Shown here one piece after another: positions 34,242 through 42,757 of a stretch of 64,000 nucleotides of DNA. Positions within the stretch are counted from its first letter, which is position 1. Each line of letters begins with the position of its first letter. The DNA is from Flagellimonas_A sp039592695 (GTDB taxonomy: Bacteria > Bacteroidota > Bacteroidia > Flavobacteriales > Flavobacteriaceae), in assembly GCF_039592695.1 (NCBI RefSeq), contig NZ_JBBUTK010000002.1:868001-932000 (forward strand), given 5' to 3'. The position numbers were made by a program, and so were the translations under genes. The notes beneath the pieces are model-generated. The model did no database searches and was not told the origin of the DNA. It worked only from the letters and a program-made list of their open reading frames with translations.

Positions 34242-34453
34242 TTCAAGTTCAAACTCAAAAATCAAACACAAACTCAAATCGTGTAATTCGTGTCTTTTGA
34301 ATTACGAGGTCAGAAGCACGAAATACGAGTGTAGAATGACGGATGATTGTATTGTTTCTCTGTGAAACTAAGCGAACATAAGTGCAGCTCTGCGAAATAA
34401 TTTTGAATGAAAATTTCAAAATTCAAGCACCAAATTCCAAAAAGTCATTTTTT
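34242..34453. other. gene-free spacer with cassette-like repeat remnants
   Basis: No conserved reading frame is seen. The spacer contains a 22-bp word at 34287-34308 that recurs with two mismatches at 62227-62248 and shares its TTCGTGTC core with the inverted repeats around the GxxExxY gene. A CTCTGTGAAAC...CTCTGCGAAA pair near 34358 and 34387 is a second internal repeat. It could be a scar of a lost cassette. Confidence 0.4.
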
Positions 34454-34516
34454 CATCAACCATCAACCATCAACCATCAACCATCAACCATCAACCATCA
34501 ACCATCAACCATCAAC
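34454..34516. repeat. nine tandem copies of a 7-bp repeat
   Basis: CATCAAC is repeated exactly nine times without interruption and ends on the base before the porT stop codon (TAG at 34519-34517, minus strand). Seven-base units change reading frame with copy number, but the array lies outside any real gene. It is not a CRISPR: no spacers are present. Confidence 0.95.
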
Positions 34517-35230
34517 CTATTCAAAGGTAAAGTTGACAAAAATGCCCCTGGTGCGCATGGCATTGATGTTGCCTGTCCACGGGCTATTGGGGTCATTGTC
34601 TCTCACCAATTCATCCGTCAGGGCAAAGACTCCGCGAATTGAAGGCGTAAATTTGAAGTATTCGGTATAAAAATCGATACCGAACCCAAGTTCATAGCCA
34701 TATACGTTTTTCTTCATGCGAAATTCGCCACTGCTGTTATCCTCAAGGCTATCTTCATTGCTGCCCAAATTGATCGCTGCATAACCGCCACCAATGATAA
34801 AGGGTTTCCAGTTGCCAAATCTCTTGGTACTCAATTTCAACAACAACGGAAATCTGATGTATGTAGAACGAACCTCACGAATGGCATCGGCTGCATTGTC
34901 AAATCCGGGGAAACCCAAATTCCGTTGATTGTACAGCAAGCCCGGTTCAAAACGTACATCCATAAATTCATTGATGCGCATCTCACCGATAAGCCCCACA
35001 TTGAACCCAAAAGATTTATCGACCAAAATATCGGTCAGGGCGTTTTGGGTCGCTGTATCATTTTCATACTCAAATTGAAAATCATACTGGTTAAAGCCTA
35101 AATAGTAGCCCCAGTTCAAAAGAGCCTTATCCTCATTTTGAATGTTGATGATGGGGTCTTTTCTAAATTGTGATTGGGCGACATGGCATACCAGAAGCAG
35201 TAGGCCTAACAATTTTGCGGTATTTTTCAT
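34517..35230 (-). CDS. porT: PorT-family outer-membrane protein (type IX secretion)
   Basis: From the ATG at 35230 the product is 237 residues with a signal peptide (residues 1-21, ending HVAQSQ) and an eight-strand-like beta-barrel (alternating aromatic stretches such as YIRFPLLLKL, GFGIDFYTEYFKFTPSIRG, end FVNFTFE). It matches the PorT/SprT family, a required part of the type IX secretion and gliding machinery. Location right behind menG/ubiE is the arrangement of the F. johnsoniae sprT gene, which strengthens the call over a generic porin-like barrel. The frame upstream to 35269 overlaps ubiE and is not used. Confidence 0.87.
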   Translation of the reverse strand: MKNTAKLLGLLLLVCHVAQSQFRKDPIINIQNEDKALLNWGYYLGFNQYDFQFEYENDTATQNALTDILVDKSFGFNVGLIGEMRINEFMDVRFEPGLLYNQRNLGFPGFDNAADAIREVRSTYIRFPLLLKLSTKRFGNWKPFIIGGGYAAINLGSNEDSLEDNSSGEFRMKKNVYGYELGFGIDFYTEYFKFTPSIRGVFALTDELVRDNDPNSPWTGNINAMRTRGIFVNFTFE

Positions 35231-35234
35231 CCGG

Positions 35235-35963
35235 TTATTTTGTAGCAACATAAATTGATGCCACCCCAAATGTTTGGGGTTTGTTCTCTATACCTATAAA
35301 CCCAATTTTGGCCAAAATATTGTTGAACGCTCGACCATGTGGAAAAACTGACGCTGACTCGCTCAAATAGGTGTATGCAGAGCGGTCTTTAGAGAAGAAT
35401 TTGCCGATTGTGGGCAGTAAGTATTTTGTGTAGATGGCATAACCCTGCTTGTATGGAAACTTTGTGGGCACAGAAGTTTCCAATACCACAAAAGTACCAT
35501 TAGGCTTGAGTACCCGGTGTATTTCTTCAAGCCCTTTTTCTAAATTTTCAAAATTGCGAACCCCGAATGCCACAGTTATGGCATCAAAAGAGTTGTCTTC
35601 AAAAGGCAGGTTCTCACTGTCACCAATGACCATTTCAACTTGCTGTTGAAGATTTTTCTTGGCCACTTTTTCTTTTCCGATTTCGAGCATGCCCGGCGAA
35701 AGGTCAAGACCCACAATCTTTTCGGCATTGGTCTGGGTCATGGCAATGGCAAGGTCGCCAGTTCCAGTAGCAATGTCCAATACGGTCTGAGGCTTTTTCA
35801 TTGCCACGATGTTGACCACTTTTTTACGCCATTTTTTATCGATTCCGAAAGAAATGACCCTGTTCAGGCTGTCATAATTTTCAGAGATGGTATCAAACAT
35901 CTGTGTGACCTGTGCCTTTTTGCTTGAGCGGGAATCTTTATACGGTTTGACTTTTTCAGACAT
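35235..35963 (-). CDS. ubiE: demethylmenaquinone methyltransferase MenG/UbiE
   Basis: A class I SAM methyltransferase of 242 residues that makes the last C-methylation of menaquinone (the quinone expected here, and the electron acceptor of the Nqr complex at 48-55 kb). Visible motifs are YDSLNRVISFGIDKKWRKK (UbiE family signature 1, about residues 30-48), the SAM loop DIATGTGDLA (about 64-73), LDLSPGML, and DAITVAFGVRNFENLEKGL (signature 2 region). It is 4 bp upstream of porT, so the two are co-transcribed from the promoter at 35980. Confidence 0.94.
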   Translation of the reverse strand: MSEKVKPYKDSRSSKKAQVTQMFDTISENYDSLNRVISFGIDKKWRKKVVNIVAMKKPQTVLDIATGTGDLAIAMTQTNAEKIVGLDLSPGMLEIGKEKVAKKNLQQQVEMVIGDSENLPFEDNSFDAITVAFGVRNFENLEKGLEEIHRVLKPNGTFVVLETSVPTKFPYKQGYAIYTKYLLPTIGKFFSKDRSAYTYLSESASVFPHGRAFNNILAKIGFIGIENKPQTFGVASIYVATK

Positions 35964-35979
35964 TCAGAAAATTTGGCTG

Positions 35980-35987
35980 CAAAGATA
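35980..35987 (-). promoter_or_regulatory. -7 element of ubiE-porT promoter
   Basis: TATCTTTG on the minus strand, perfect TAnnTTTG, 16 bp before the ubiE ATG; the leader would be very short. Confidence 0.45.
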
Positions 35988-36010
35988 CAATTTGAAGTAG
36001 CAGTACCTAT

Positions 36011-36043
36011 TTTGGTGCACCGATATAATTATTTGTAATTTTG
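36011..36043 (+). promoter_or_regulatory. promoter of trkAH
   Basis: TTTG (36011-36014) and TAATTTTG (36036-36043) are spaced 21 bp apart, matching the Bacteroidota -33/-7 arrangement. The leader to trkA is about 115 bp. Confidence 0.6.
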
Positions 36044-36165
36044 CCCCATAATTTCAAGTCACATGTTGAATGGATGCATTTTCGTGTATCGAAGCTTACA
36101 GTAAAATTCTTTCCAAATTTTATTTCATTTTAGGTATTGATACCTTTTATTCTCAAATGTAACCG

Positions 36166-37515
36166 ATGAAGATAATTATTGCAGGGGCTGGCGAAGTGGG
36201 TTTTCATTTGGCAAAGCTATTGTCTTATGAGTCACAAGACATTACACTTATAGATACCGATAAAGAAAGTTTGTCGTATGCCGACAACCATCTCGATATC
36301 AAGGTGTTGAAAGGAGATGCTACATCAATATCCGTGTTAAACGATGCGAATGTCGACACCTCTGATTTGGTCATTGGGGTCACCTCTTCTGAGACCACCA
36401 ATCTGACACTCTGCCTATTGGCAAAACAGTTGGGCAGTAAAAAGACCATAGCGCGAATTTCGAATACCGAATTTGTTGACAACAAAGAATTGTTCAAGTT
36501 TGGTGACCTGGGTGTAGATGAATTGATTTCCCCCGAAGAGCTTGCGGCGACTGAAATACAGCTTCTGCTGACGCAATCGGCTTTTAATGATACCTATCAA
36601 TTTGAAGAGGGACTTTTGACCATGTTCGGAGTGTTTCTCCCCAAAGGTGCTCCCTTTGTGGGAAAAATGGTCAAAGAAGCGGCCAATATTTTTCCAGAAG
36701 TGCATTTTATGCCGATAGCCCTTCAACGTATGGGCACCCAGTATACCGTGATTCCCCGCGGGGATACGGTTTTTAAGGAAGGTGACCAAGTATATTTCAT
36801 CACTTCAGCTGGTGGGGTCGATGAGCTGTACAAACTTACCGGTGTGAAGAAAAAAGACATCAAAAATGTCATGATTCTTGGCGGAAGCAAGGTAGGCTAC
36901 AAGACCGCCCGCGAGCTCTGCAATAAAAAATTCAATGTCAAGCTGATAGAGAAGAACAAAGAAAAGGCATTTGATATCGTTGATGAGTTGCCAAACGCTC
37001 TGGTCATCAATGGTGATGGCAGAAACGTAGAGTTGTTGGAGGAAGAAAGCCTCGATTCAATGGATGCCTTTGTGGCCGTTACTGGCAACTCAGAGACCAA
37101 CATCATGTCATGTCTTGTGGCAAAATCAAAGAACATTAAAAAGACCATAGCACTTGTTGAGAATATGGACTATTTTCAACTGTCACAGTCCATCGGGATC
37201 GATACCTTGGTCAACAAAAAGCTCTTGGCCGCGAACACCATTTTCCGCTATATCAGAAAGGGTGAGGTGCTGGCACTGACCCGCCTGAACAATCTGAACG
37301 CCGAAATATTGGAATTTGAGGTCAAACCGACCTCTTTGGTAAACGGTGAGCTGATCAAAGAGCTTGATTTTCCGCGTGAGGCAATCATTGGTGGTGTCAT
37401 CCGCAACAATAAGGGCATCATAGCACTCGGTGATTTTAAGATTGCCAGTGGCGATAAGGTAGTGGTGTGCTGTCTTCCCAAAGCTATCGGAAGGATCGAA
37501 AAATTGTTCCTCTAA
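36166..37515 (+). CDS. trkA: Trk potassium uptake regulatory subunit TrkA
   Basis: TrkA is the cytoplasmic nucleotide-binding ring that gates the TrkH potassium channel. The 449-residue protein is a tandem duplication of RCK units: Rossmann motif GAGEVGFHLAKLL (residues 6-18) with TrkA_C domain near 140-225, then a second Rossmann motif LGGSKVGYKTARELC (about 230-244) and second TrkA_C ending at the C-terminus. The first loop GxGxxG with a distal acidic residue (IDTD) suggests NAD(H) binding. It overlaps trkH by 1 bp (TAATG). Confidence 0.95.
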   Translation: MKIIIAGAGEVGFHLAKLLSYESQDITLIDTDKESLSYADNHLDIKVLKGDATSISVLNDANVDTSDLVIGVTSSETTNLTLCLLAKQLGSKKTIARISNTEFVDNKELFKFGDLGVDELISPEELAATEIQLLLTQSAFNDTYQFEEGLLTMFGVFLPKGAPFVGKMVKEAANIFPEVHFMPIALQRMGTQYTVIPRGDTVFKEGDQVYFITSAGGVDELYKLTGVKKKDIKNVMILGGSKVGYKTARELCNKKFNVKLIEKNKEKAFDIVDELPNALVINGDGRNVELLEEESLDSMDAFVAVTGNSETNIMSCLVAKSKNIKKTIALVENMDYFQLSQSIGIDTLVNKKLLAANTIFRYIRKGEVLALTRLNNLNAEILEFEVKPTSLVNGELIKELDFPREAIIGGVIRNNKGIIALGDFKIASGDKVVVCCLPKAIGRIEKLFL

Positions 37516-39005
37516 TGGGTTTGAACACCAGAATCATTATTCACATTATGGGGCTCTTGTTGCTCTGCAACGGGGGATTCATGTTGCTGTCGGCATTGGT
37601 CAGCGGTCTCTACAAAGACGGGGCTACCCTTGACATCACGCTGGCAGCCTTGGTGACCCTTTTTGTTGGTGTCATGGCGATGTTCTACACCCGGGGCCAT
37701 AAAAAGGAAGTGAAGCGAAAAGAGGGCTACATCATTGTCACTTTTGGGTGGATTATTATGTCGCTCTCGGGTATGCTTCCCTACCTGTTCACAGGCTCGA
37801 TACCTACAATGACCGATGCTTTTTTTGAGACCATTTCAGGATATACGACAACGGGGGCATCCATATTGAACGATATTGAATCGTTGCCCGAGGGCGTGCT
37901 TTTGTGGCGCAGCCTGACCCACTGGATCGGAGGTATGGGAATCATCGTTCTCGCCATTGCCATTTTACCGTTGCTGGGCATTGGGGGCATGCAGTTGTTC
38001 GCCGCAGAAGCACCGGGGCCAGGGGGCGATAAGCTCCATCCGCGAATTACCGATACGGCAAAAAGGCTGTGGTTGATCTATGTGGGCTACACTATTGCTG
38101 AAACCATTTTGCTCAAGGTCGCGGGCATGTCGTTTTTTGATGCCATCAACCATTCATTGTCCACACTTTCCACAGGCGGATTTTCAACCAAAAACCTGAG
38201 TGTAGCCTACTGGAATGATAATCCCGCCATTCAGTACATCATCATCGTTTTTATGTTTCTGGCGGGCACCAATTTTGTGATGAGTTATTTTGGGCTCACG
38301 GGCCAAGTACAGCGCATTCTCAAAGATGAAGAATTTAAAATGTACGCCCTGTTCATTGTGGTGAGTACCATTGTGGCATCGCTGTTGGTCTATTTCAGGG
38401 CTGAGGTGCCAGTTTCTGAGTATCATCCCCAAGTTTTGGGAGCTAAGGAAAGTGCGTTTCGGCATGGACTTTTTCAGGTGTTGGCCATTGTGACCACCAC
38501 GGGATTTGTCACGGCTGATTTTACGAATTGGACACCCTTCTTGACCGTATTTTTCTTCGGATTGATGTTTTTGGGAGGCTCTTCGGGTTCCACTTCTGGT
38601 GGCATCAAGGTCATGCGCCATTTGCTTATCATCAAAAATGGAATTCTGGAGTTCAAGCGGTCATTGCATTCAAACGCAATTATACCTGTGCGTTATAACA
38701 ATAAAAGTGTTTCTGAACACATTGTTTACAACATCATTGGCTTTTTTGTGCTCTACATGCTGTTGTTCATCATCTGCGCTTTGGGATTGGGTTTTTTGGG
38801 ATTGGATTTTGAATCGGCCATCGGTGGGGCCGCGTCATCTCTAGGAAACGTGGGGCCTGCATTGGGCGATTTGAACCCGGTGGTGAATTTTAGCAGCCTG
38901 CCCAAATTTGGTAAATGGTGGTGTGGATTCTTTATGCTTTTGGGAAGGTTGGAACTCTTTACCGTCCTCATCATTTTGACCCCTTATTTCTGGAAGCGGG
39001 CATAG
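37515..39005 (+). CDS. trkH: Trk potassium uptake transmembrane subunit TrkH
   Basis: TrkH forms the membrane pore for K+ uptake. The frame is open from 37467, but the ATG at 37515 overlaps the trkA stop and gives a normal 496-residue protein starting with a membrane helix (MGLNTRIIIHIMGLLLL). The four pore-loop regions are visible: SGYTTTGAS near 112, STLSTGGFSTKN near 217, VTTTGFVTADF near 330 and SSLGNVGPALGD near 445, containing the selectivity glycines. About ten to twelve membrane helices are apparent. A hairpin at 39019 ends the unit. Confidence 0.94.
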   Translation: MGLNTRIIIHIMGLLLLCNGGFMLLSALVSGLYKDGATLDITLAALVTLFVGVMAMFYTRGHKKEVKRKEGYIIVTFGWIIMSLSGMLPYLFTGSIPTMTDAFFETISGYTTTGASILNDIESLPEGVLLWRSLTHWIGGMGIIVLAIAILPLLGIGGMQLFAAEAPGPGGDKLHPRITDTAKRLWLIYVGYTIAETILLKVAGMSFFDAINHSLSTLSTGGFSTKNLSVAYWNDNPAIQYIIIVFMFLAGTNFVMSYFGLTGQVQRILKDEEFKMYALFIVVSTIVASLLVYFRAEVPVSEYHPQVLGAKESAFRHGLFQVLAIVTTTGFVTADFTNWTPFLTVFFFGLMFLGGSSGSTSGGIKVMRHLLIIKNGILEFKRSLHSNAIIPVRYNNKSVSEHIVYNIIGFFVLYMLLFIICALGLGFLGLDFESAIGGAASSLGNVGPALGDLNPVVNFSSLPKFGKWWCGFFMLLGRLELFTVLIILTPYFWKRA

Positions 39006-39018
39006 CAAAAAGTAAAAG

Positions 39019-39043
39019 CTCCTTCCCTTGCTAGGGAAAGGAG
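39019..39043. terminator. probable terminator between trkH and the aminotransferase
   Basis: CTCCTT-CCC and GGGAAAGGAG arms pair with one bulge between two convergent genes. The T-rich side favours minus-strand termination (TTTTACTTTTT). Confidence 0.5.
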
Positions 39044-39057
39044 TCAGAAATCTAAAG

Positions 39058-40245
39058 CTAAACCACTGCCTCAATCCTCGAAATAGCTTCTTTCAGCTCT
39101 TCTTCCGAAGCCGCATACGAAATACGGATACAGCTGGGGTTGCCAAAGGCTTCCCCGGTGACGGTCGCCACATTGGCCTTTTCCAAAATGTAGAGTGCAA
39201 AATCGGAGGCGTTGTTGATTTTGGTGCCGTTCAAGGTTTTTCCAAAGAAAGCCGAAATATCAGGAAACACATAAAACGCCCCTTCGGGTACATTGACATT
39301 GAAGCCGTCAATTTTTCCCAACAAATCCAACACCAAATCGCGACGTTGCCGAAACTTATCGATCATGTACTGTATTTTGCTCACCGGAGCCTCCAAAGCG
39401 GTGATTACCGAACGCTGGGCGATGGCATTGGCACCGCTGGTCACTTGGCCCTGCAGTTTGGTACAGCCCTTGGCAATCCATTCAGGGGCGCCGATGTAAC
39501 CGATACGCCATCCGGTCATGGCAAAGGCCTTTGAAACCCCGTTCACGGTCACGGTACGGCCATACATACCGTCAATGCCCGCAATGCTGGTGTGGCCGCC
39601 TCCCTTAAAATTGATGTGCTCATAAATTTCATCGGAAACAATGATGATCTGCGGATGCTTTTTTAATACTTCGGCCAAAGCTTCAAGCTCTTCCTTTCCA
39701 TAGACAGAACCACTGGGGTTACAAGGGGAGCTGAACCACAGCATTTTGGTCTTTGGCGTAATCGCAGCTTCCAATTGCTCGGGTGTCATTTTGAAGTCGG
39801 TGTCGATACTGGTCGGCACCTCCACAGGAATGCCCTCGGCCAGTTTGACAATATCGCGGTAGCTGACCCAATAGGGTGCGGGCAAGATCACCTCATCACC
39901 GGGGTCCAGAACCACCATGGCCACATTGAAAAGCGATTGTTTGGCCCCGGTGGAGACCACAATCTGTTTCAGAGCGTAGTCAAGATTATTATCTCTTTTG
40001 AACTTGTTTGAAATGGCTTGTTTCAGCTCGGCATAACCGTCAACAGGAGTATAGCTGCTATAGTTGTCGTCAATGGCCTGTTTTGCCGCTTCTTTGATAA
40101 AATCGGGGATGTTGAAATCAGGCTCGCCCAAACTCAAACCGATGATATCTTTTCCTTCATTTCGTAGTTCACGGGCCTTGGCGGCCATAGCCAGTGTGGC
40201 CGAAGTGGACATGTTCTGTATCCTTTTCGACAGTTGGTTGCTCAT
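39058..40245 (-). CDS. class I pyridoxal-phosphate aminotransferase (aspartate aminotransferase-like)
   Basis: The 395-residue fold type I enzyme transfers amino groups between amino and 2-oxo acids. Its features are LSLGEPDFN near 37, the PLP-ring-stacking region with NPSGSVY near 172, SDEIYEH near 203 and the Schiff-base lysine in VSKAFAMTGWRIGYIG near 235. The AspC/AspB (class Ib) style suggests aspartate as a main donor, possibly with prephenate or other activity; exact substrate is inference. It is 12 bp downstream of the desaturase gene on the same strand. Confidence 0.92.
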   Translation of the reverse strand: MSNQLSKRIQNMSTSATLAMAAKARELRNEGKDIIGLSLGEPDFNIPDFIKEAAKQAIDDNYSSYTPVDGYAELKQAISNKFKRDNNLDYALKQIVVSTGAKQSLFNVAMVVLDPGDEVILPAPYWVSYRDIVKLAEGIPVEVPTSIDTDFKMTPEQLEAAITPKTKMLWFSSPCNPSGSVYGKEELEALAEVLKKHPQIIIVSDEIYEHINFKGGGHTSIAGIDGMYGRTVTVNGVSKAFAMTGWRIGYIGAPEWIAKGCTKLQGQVTSGANAIAQRSVITALEAPVSKIQYMIDKFRQRRDLVLDLLGKIDGFNVNVPEGAFYVFPDISAFFGKTLNGTKINNASDFALYILEKANVATVTGEAFGNPSCIRISYAASEEELKEAISRIEAVV

Positions 40246-40257
40246 AGCTGTTCTTGA

Positions 40258-41361
40258 TTATTGGTATTGCAGAACGGGTCTTTTGCCCAATTCTTTCAAA
40301 TGCTTGAAGTGCGAAATTATGGCTTTTCTGGTAGTTTTGTACTCATGGTACGGCAAATTGAATTCCCGCGCCGTTTCTTTCACAATTTTAGAGATTTTTG
40401 TGTAATGCACATGACTAATGTGTGGAAAAATATGGTGTTCCACCTGATGGTTCAATCCGCCGGTAAACCAATTCACGATCCGGTTTTTGGTGCCAAAATT
40501 TACCGTGGTGAACAATTGGTGGATGGCCCAAGTGTTTTTCATGCCCCCTGATTCGTCGGGTAGGGGCGTCTCGGCATCCTCAATGATGTGCGCCAATTGA
40601 AAGACCATGCTCAAAATGAGTCCGGCCACGTAGTGCATGATGAAAAATCCGATAAGGATATGCCACCAGGGGATGTCAAAGAATAGGATGGGCAGTACCA
40701 ACCAAACCGTGAAATACAACACTTTTGTGACGGCCAAAGTGCTCCAATTCACCACTGGGTTGGGTAGTTTTCCGTATGAAAGCTTTCGCTTCATATAACG
40801 GTACATCTGCTTGAAATCTACGGTAATGGCCCAGTTGAAGGTCAATAATCCATATAAAAAAACAGAGTACCAATGTTGAAACTTGTGGTGGCGTTTCCAT
40901 TTGGCATGTTTTGAAAAGCGCAGCACCCGGCCAGCCTCCATATCTTCATCATGTTCGTGAATATTGGTATAGGTATGGTGCAAGACATTGTGCTGTACTT
41001 GCCAATTGTAGACATTGCCCGCAAGCAGGTACATACTGCCGCCCATGAGTTTGTTCACCCATTTTTTGGTGGAATACGAACCGTGGTTGGCATCGTGCAT
41101 GACGTTCATGCCGACACCGGCCATACCGACACCCATCAAGATAGTGAGCAAAAATTGCGCCCAAGTGGGCAGGTTGAGCGACAACAGCAGAAAATAAGGT
41201 GTCAGATACAAACTGAACATAATTACAGTCTTGAGGTGCAACTTCCAATTGCCCGTTTTTTTTAGCTGTTTCTCTTTAAAATAGTGGTTCACCCTTTTAT
41301 TGAGGGTTCTAAAGAACTGTGCGGAATCTTTACGGGAAAAACGGATGGTATCCTGCTGCAT
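40258..41361 (-). CDS. membrane fatty acid desaturase
   Basis: From the ATG at 41361 the product is 367 residues (the longer frame from a TTG at 41388 runs through the promoter motif and is not used). The three histidine boxes of diiron membrane desaturases are present: HDANHGSY near 91, HNVLHHTYTN near 120 and HQVEHHIFPH near 300. The last box, with Q instead of H first, is typical of front-end/linoleoyl-CoA (delta-6/delta-5-like) desaturases. Four membrane helices flank the boxes. Position of the introduced double bond cannot be told. It probably shares a transcript with the aminotransferase by proximity only. Confidence 0.9.
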   Translation of the reverse strand: MQQDTIRFSRKDSAQFFRTLNKRVNHYFKEKQLKKTGNWKLHLKTVIMFSLYLTPYFLLLSLNLPTWAQFLLTILMGVGMAGVGMNVMHDANHGSYSTKKWVNKLMGGSMYLLAGNVYNWQVQHNVLHHTYTNIHEHDEDMEAGRVLRFSKHAKWKRHHKFQHWYSVFLYGLLTFNWAITVDFKQMYRYMKRKLSYGKLPNPVVNWSTLAVTKVLYFTVWLVLPILFFDIPWWHILIGFFIMHYVAGLILSMVFQLAHIIEDAETPLPDESGGMKNTWAIHQLFTTVNFGTKNRIVNWFTGGLNHQVEHHIFPHISHVHYTKISKIVKETAREFNLPYHEYKTTRKAIISHFKHLKELGKRPVLQYQ

Positions 41362-41375
41362 AGTTTGATTTTCGG

Positions 41376-41383
41376 CAAAGGTA
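41376..41383 (-). promoter_or_regulatory. -7 element of desaturase promoter
   Basis: TACCTTTG on the minus strand matches TAnnTTTG, 14 bp before the desaturase ATG. Confidence 0.4.
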
Positions 41384-41444
41384 ACCAATTAGCGTTGGCA
41401 AAGGTTACCAAAGATGTTAACGGTTTTGTGCCTGTCAAAAGTAT

Positions 41445-41452
41445 TACTTTTG
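41445..41452 (+). promoter_or_regulatory. -7 element of rsmG promoter
   Basis: TACTTTTG matches TAnnTTTG, 18 bp before the rsmG ATG chosen. A TTTG at 41425 is a possible -33, though the 16-bp spacing is short. Transcription from here excludes the earlier TTG/ATG-like starts of the open frame. Confidence 0.4.
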
Positions 41453-41470
41453 GCGAAATTAACACTTTTG

Positions 41471-42106
41471 ATGCAAGCGGAAATTGTTTTCAAATACTTT
41501 CAATCCCTTACGGAAAATCAACGGGAACAGTTCGAAAAAATGGAACGACAGTACCAAGACTGGAACCAAAAAATCAATGTGGTTTCCCGAAAGGACATTG
41601 ATGAACTCTATCTTCGCCATGTATTGCATTCCCTGGGCATTGCTAAAGTACAGGCTTTCAATGAGGGTGCTGAAATTTTGGATGTGGGCACAGGTGGTGG
41701 ATTTCCGGGGATACCCTTGGCGATTCTTTTTCCTGAGACACAATTTACATTGGTCGATGCCATCGGAAAAAAAATCAAGGTGGTCAATGAGGTTGTAGAT
41801 GGATTGGGATTGGAAAATGTGACCGCGCACCACTCACGGGTTGAAGATTTGCCCGGTCAATTTGATTTTATCGTCAGCCGTGCCGTGGCTGCCATGCCCA
41901 CTTTTGTACACTGGACAAAAGGAAAGGTCAAAAAAGAATCTGCCCATGAACGAAAAAATGGCATTTTGTATCTAAAGGGTGGTGATTTGACCGAAGAACT
42001 CCGAAATTATAGAACAGCGCAAGAGTTTGATTTGACCGAATATTTTGAGGAAGCCTTTTTTGAAACCAAAAAGCTGGTGTACCTGCCGCAAAAATATAAA
42101 GCATAA
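41471..42106 (+). CDS. rsmG: 16S rRNA (guanine-527 N7)-methyltransferase RsmG
   Basis: RsmG (GidB) methylates G527 of 16S rRNA in the 530 loop; loss gives low-level streptomycin resistance in other bacteria. From the ATG at 41471 the product is 211 residues, the usual size. Family features are WNQKINVVSRKDIDELYLRH (about 29-48), the SAM loop DVGTGGGFPGIPLA (about 70-83), LVDAIGKKI and FDFIVSRAVA near 136. The open frame extends upstream to 41414 but overlaps the promoter motif. A terminator shared with the DinB gene follows. Confidence 0.94.
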   Translation: MQAEIVFKYFQSLTENQREQFEKMERQYQDWNQKINVVSRKDIDELYLRHVLHSLGIAKVQAFNEGAEILDVGTGGGFPGIPLAILFPETQFTLVDAIGKKIKVVNEVVDGLGLENVTAHHSRVEDLPGQFDFIVSRAVAAMPTFVHWTKGKVKKESAHERKNGILYLKGGDLTEELRNYRTAQEFDLTEYFEEAFFETKKLVYLPQKYKA

Positions 42107-42132
42107 AAAAAGCCCCGAATTCGGGGCTTTTT
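42105..42132. terminator. bidirectional terminator between rsmG and the DinB gene
   Basis: A perfect AGCCCCGAATTCGGGGCT palindrome flanked by A- and T-tracts serves the convergent genes. Confidence 0.9.
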
Positions 42133-42137
42133 CATTG

Positions 42138-42665
42138 TTATTCTTGTGGCTGGCTCCAAGGTGGAACCACTCCGTTTGAGCGTGCATAGGCAATCAACTG
42201 CCCTTTATGTTCGGCATTATGGTCCAAAACGACCAATAATCCACTGAGACGGTTCAATTTCATAAAGCCAAAATCAACTTCTTCGTTGAATTTGGCAGCT
42301 TCTTCTTTAGCAATGACCCCCAAAATAAACTCATTCGACTTTTTTAGAGCGGCGATTACATTGTCTTTACCGGTTATACTTTTTTCCATGCCCATCCAGT
42401 CGACATCTTCGGGAGATGGGTGGCCCATTTTTGAAGCTAAAAAGTAGTTGGCCGCAGCAGTATGCAAAATAGCTTCGCGAACTGAACGTACGTCATCAGA
42501 AGGCCGCCAATCATATTGTGATTCGTCAAACGCATCAGCCAGTTGAACCAATTGGCCTTGCACAAATGTTACCATTCCTGTAATGGAATTTTGAACGGTT
42601 GTGTCTTCTTGGGCAAAAACACCAAAAGAAAATAAGCAGAAAAGTAGTAGCGTTAATTTTTTCAT
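42138..42665 (-). CDS. exported DinB-family protein
   Basis: The 175-residue protein has a signal peptide (residues 1-19, ending GVFAQ) and a DinB-like four-helix bundle. Three histidines expected to bind a metal are visible, in ILHTAAANYF, and in LDHNAEHKGQLIAYAR near 155. Many DinB proteins act as thiol-dependent S-transferases, but most are cytoplasmic and this one would be exported. Its role is unknown. It is a single gene between terminators. Confidence 0.85.
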   Translation of the reverse strand: MKKLTLLLFCLFSFGVFAQEDTTVQNSITGMVTFVQGQLVQLADAFDESQYDWRPSDDVRSVREAILHTAAANYFLASKMGHPSPEDVDWMGMEKSITGKDNVIAALKKSNEFILGVIAKEEAAKFNEEVDFGFMKLNRLSGLLVVLDHNAEHKGQLIAYARSNGVVPPWSQPQE

Positions 42666-42757
42666 TTGTTTCTAAATATTAGGTTGAACTGCCCTGATTT
42701 TCAGGGATATGTTCAAATGTAAGTATTTTTCTGAAGGATTTTTTGGGATGTTGGTAG

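Noticed and set aside
34454..34516. CRISPR-like array
   Set aside because: Units are 7 bp with no spacers; this is a microsatellite.
34382..34670. Two overlapping plus-strand frames with NHQPSTI repeats
   Set aside because: They are simply translations of the 7-bp tandem array and of the antisense of porT; no conserved protein features.
37467..37515. Longer trkH starting inside trkA
   Set aside because: The extra 16 residues are hydrophilic and not typical; the ATG overlapping the trkA stop gives the normal membrane start.
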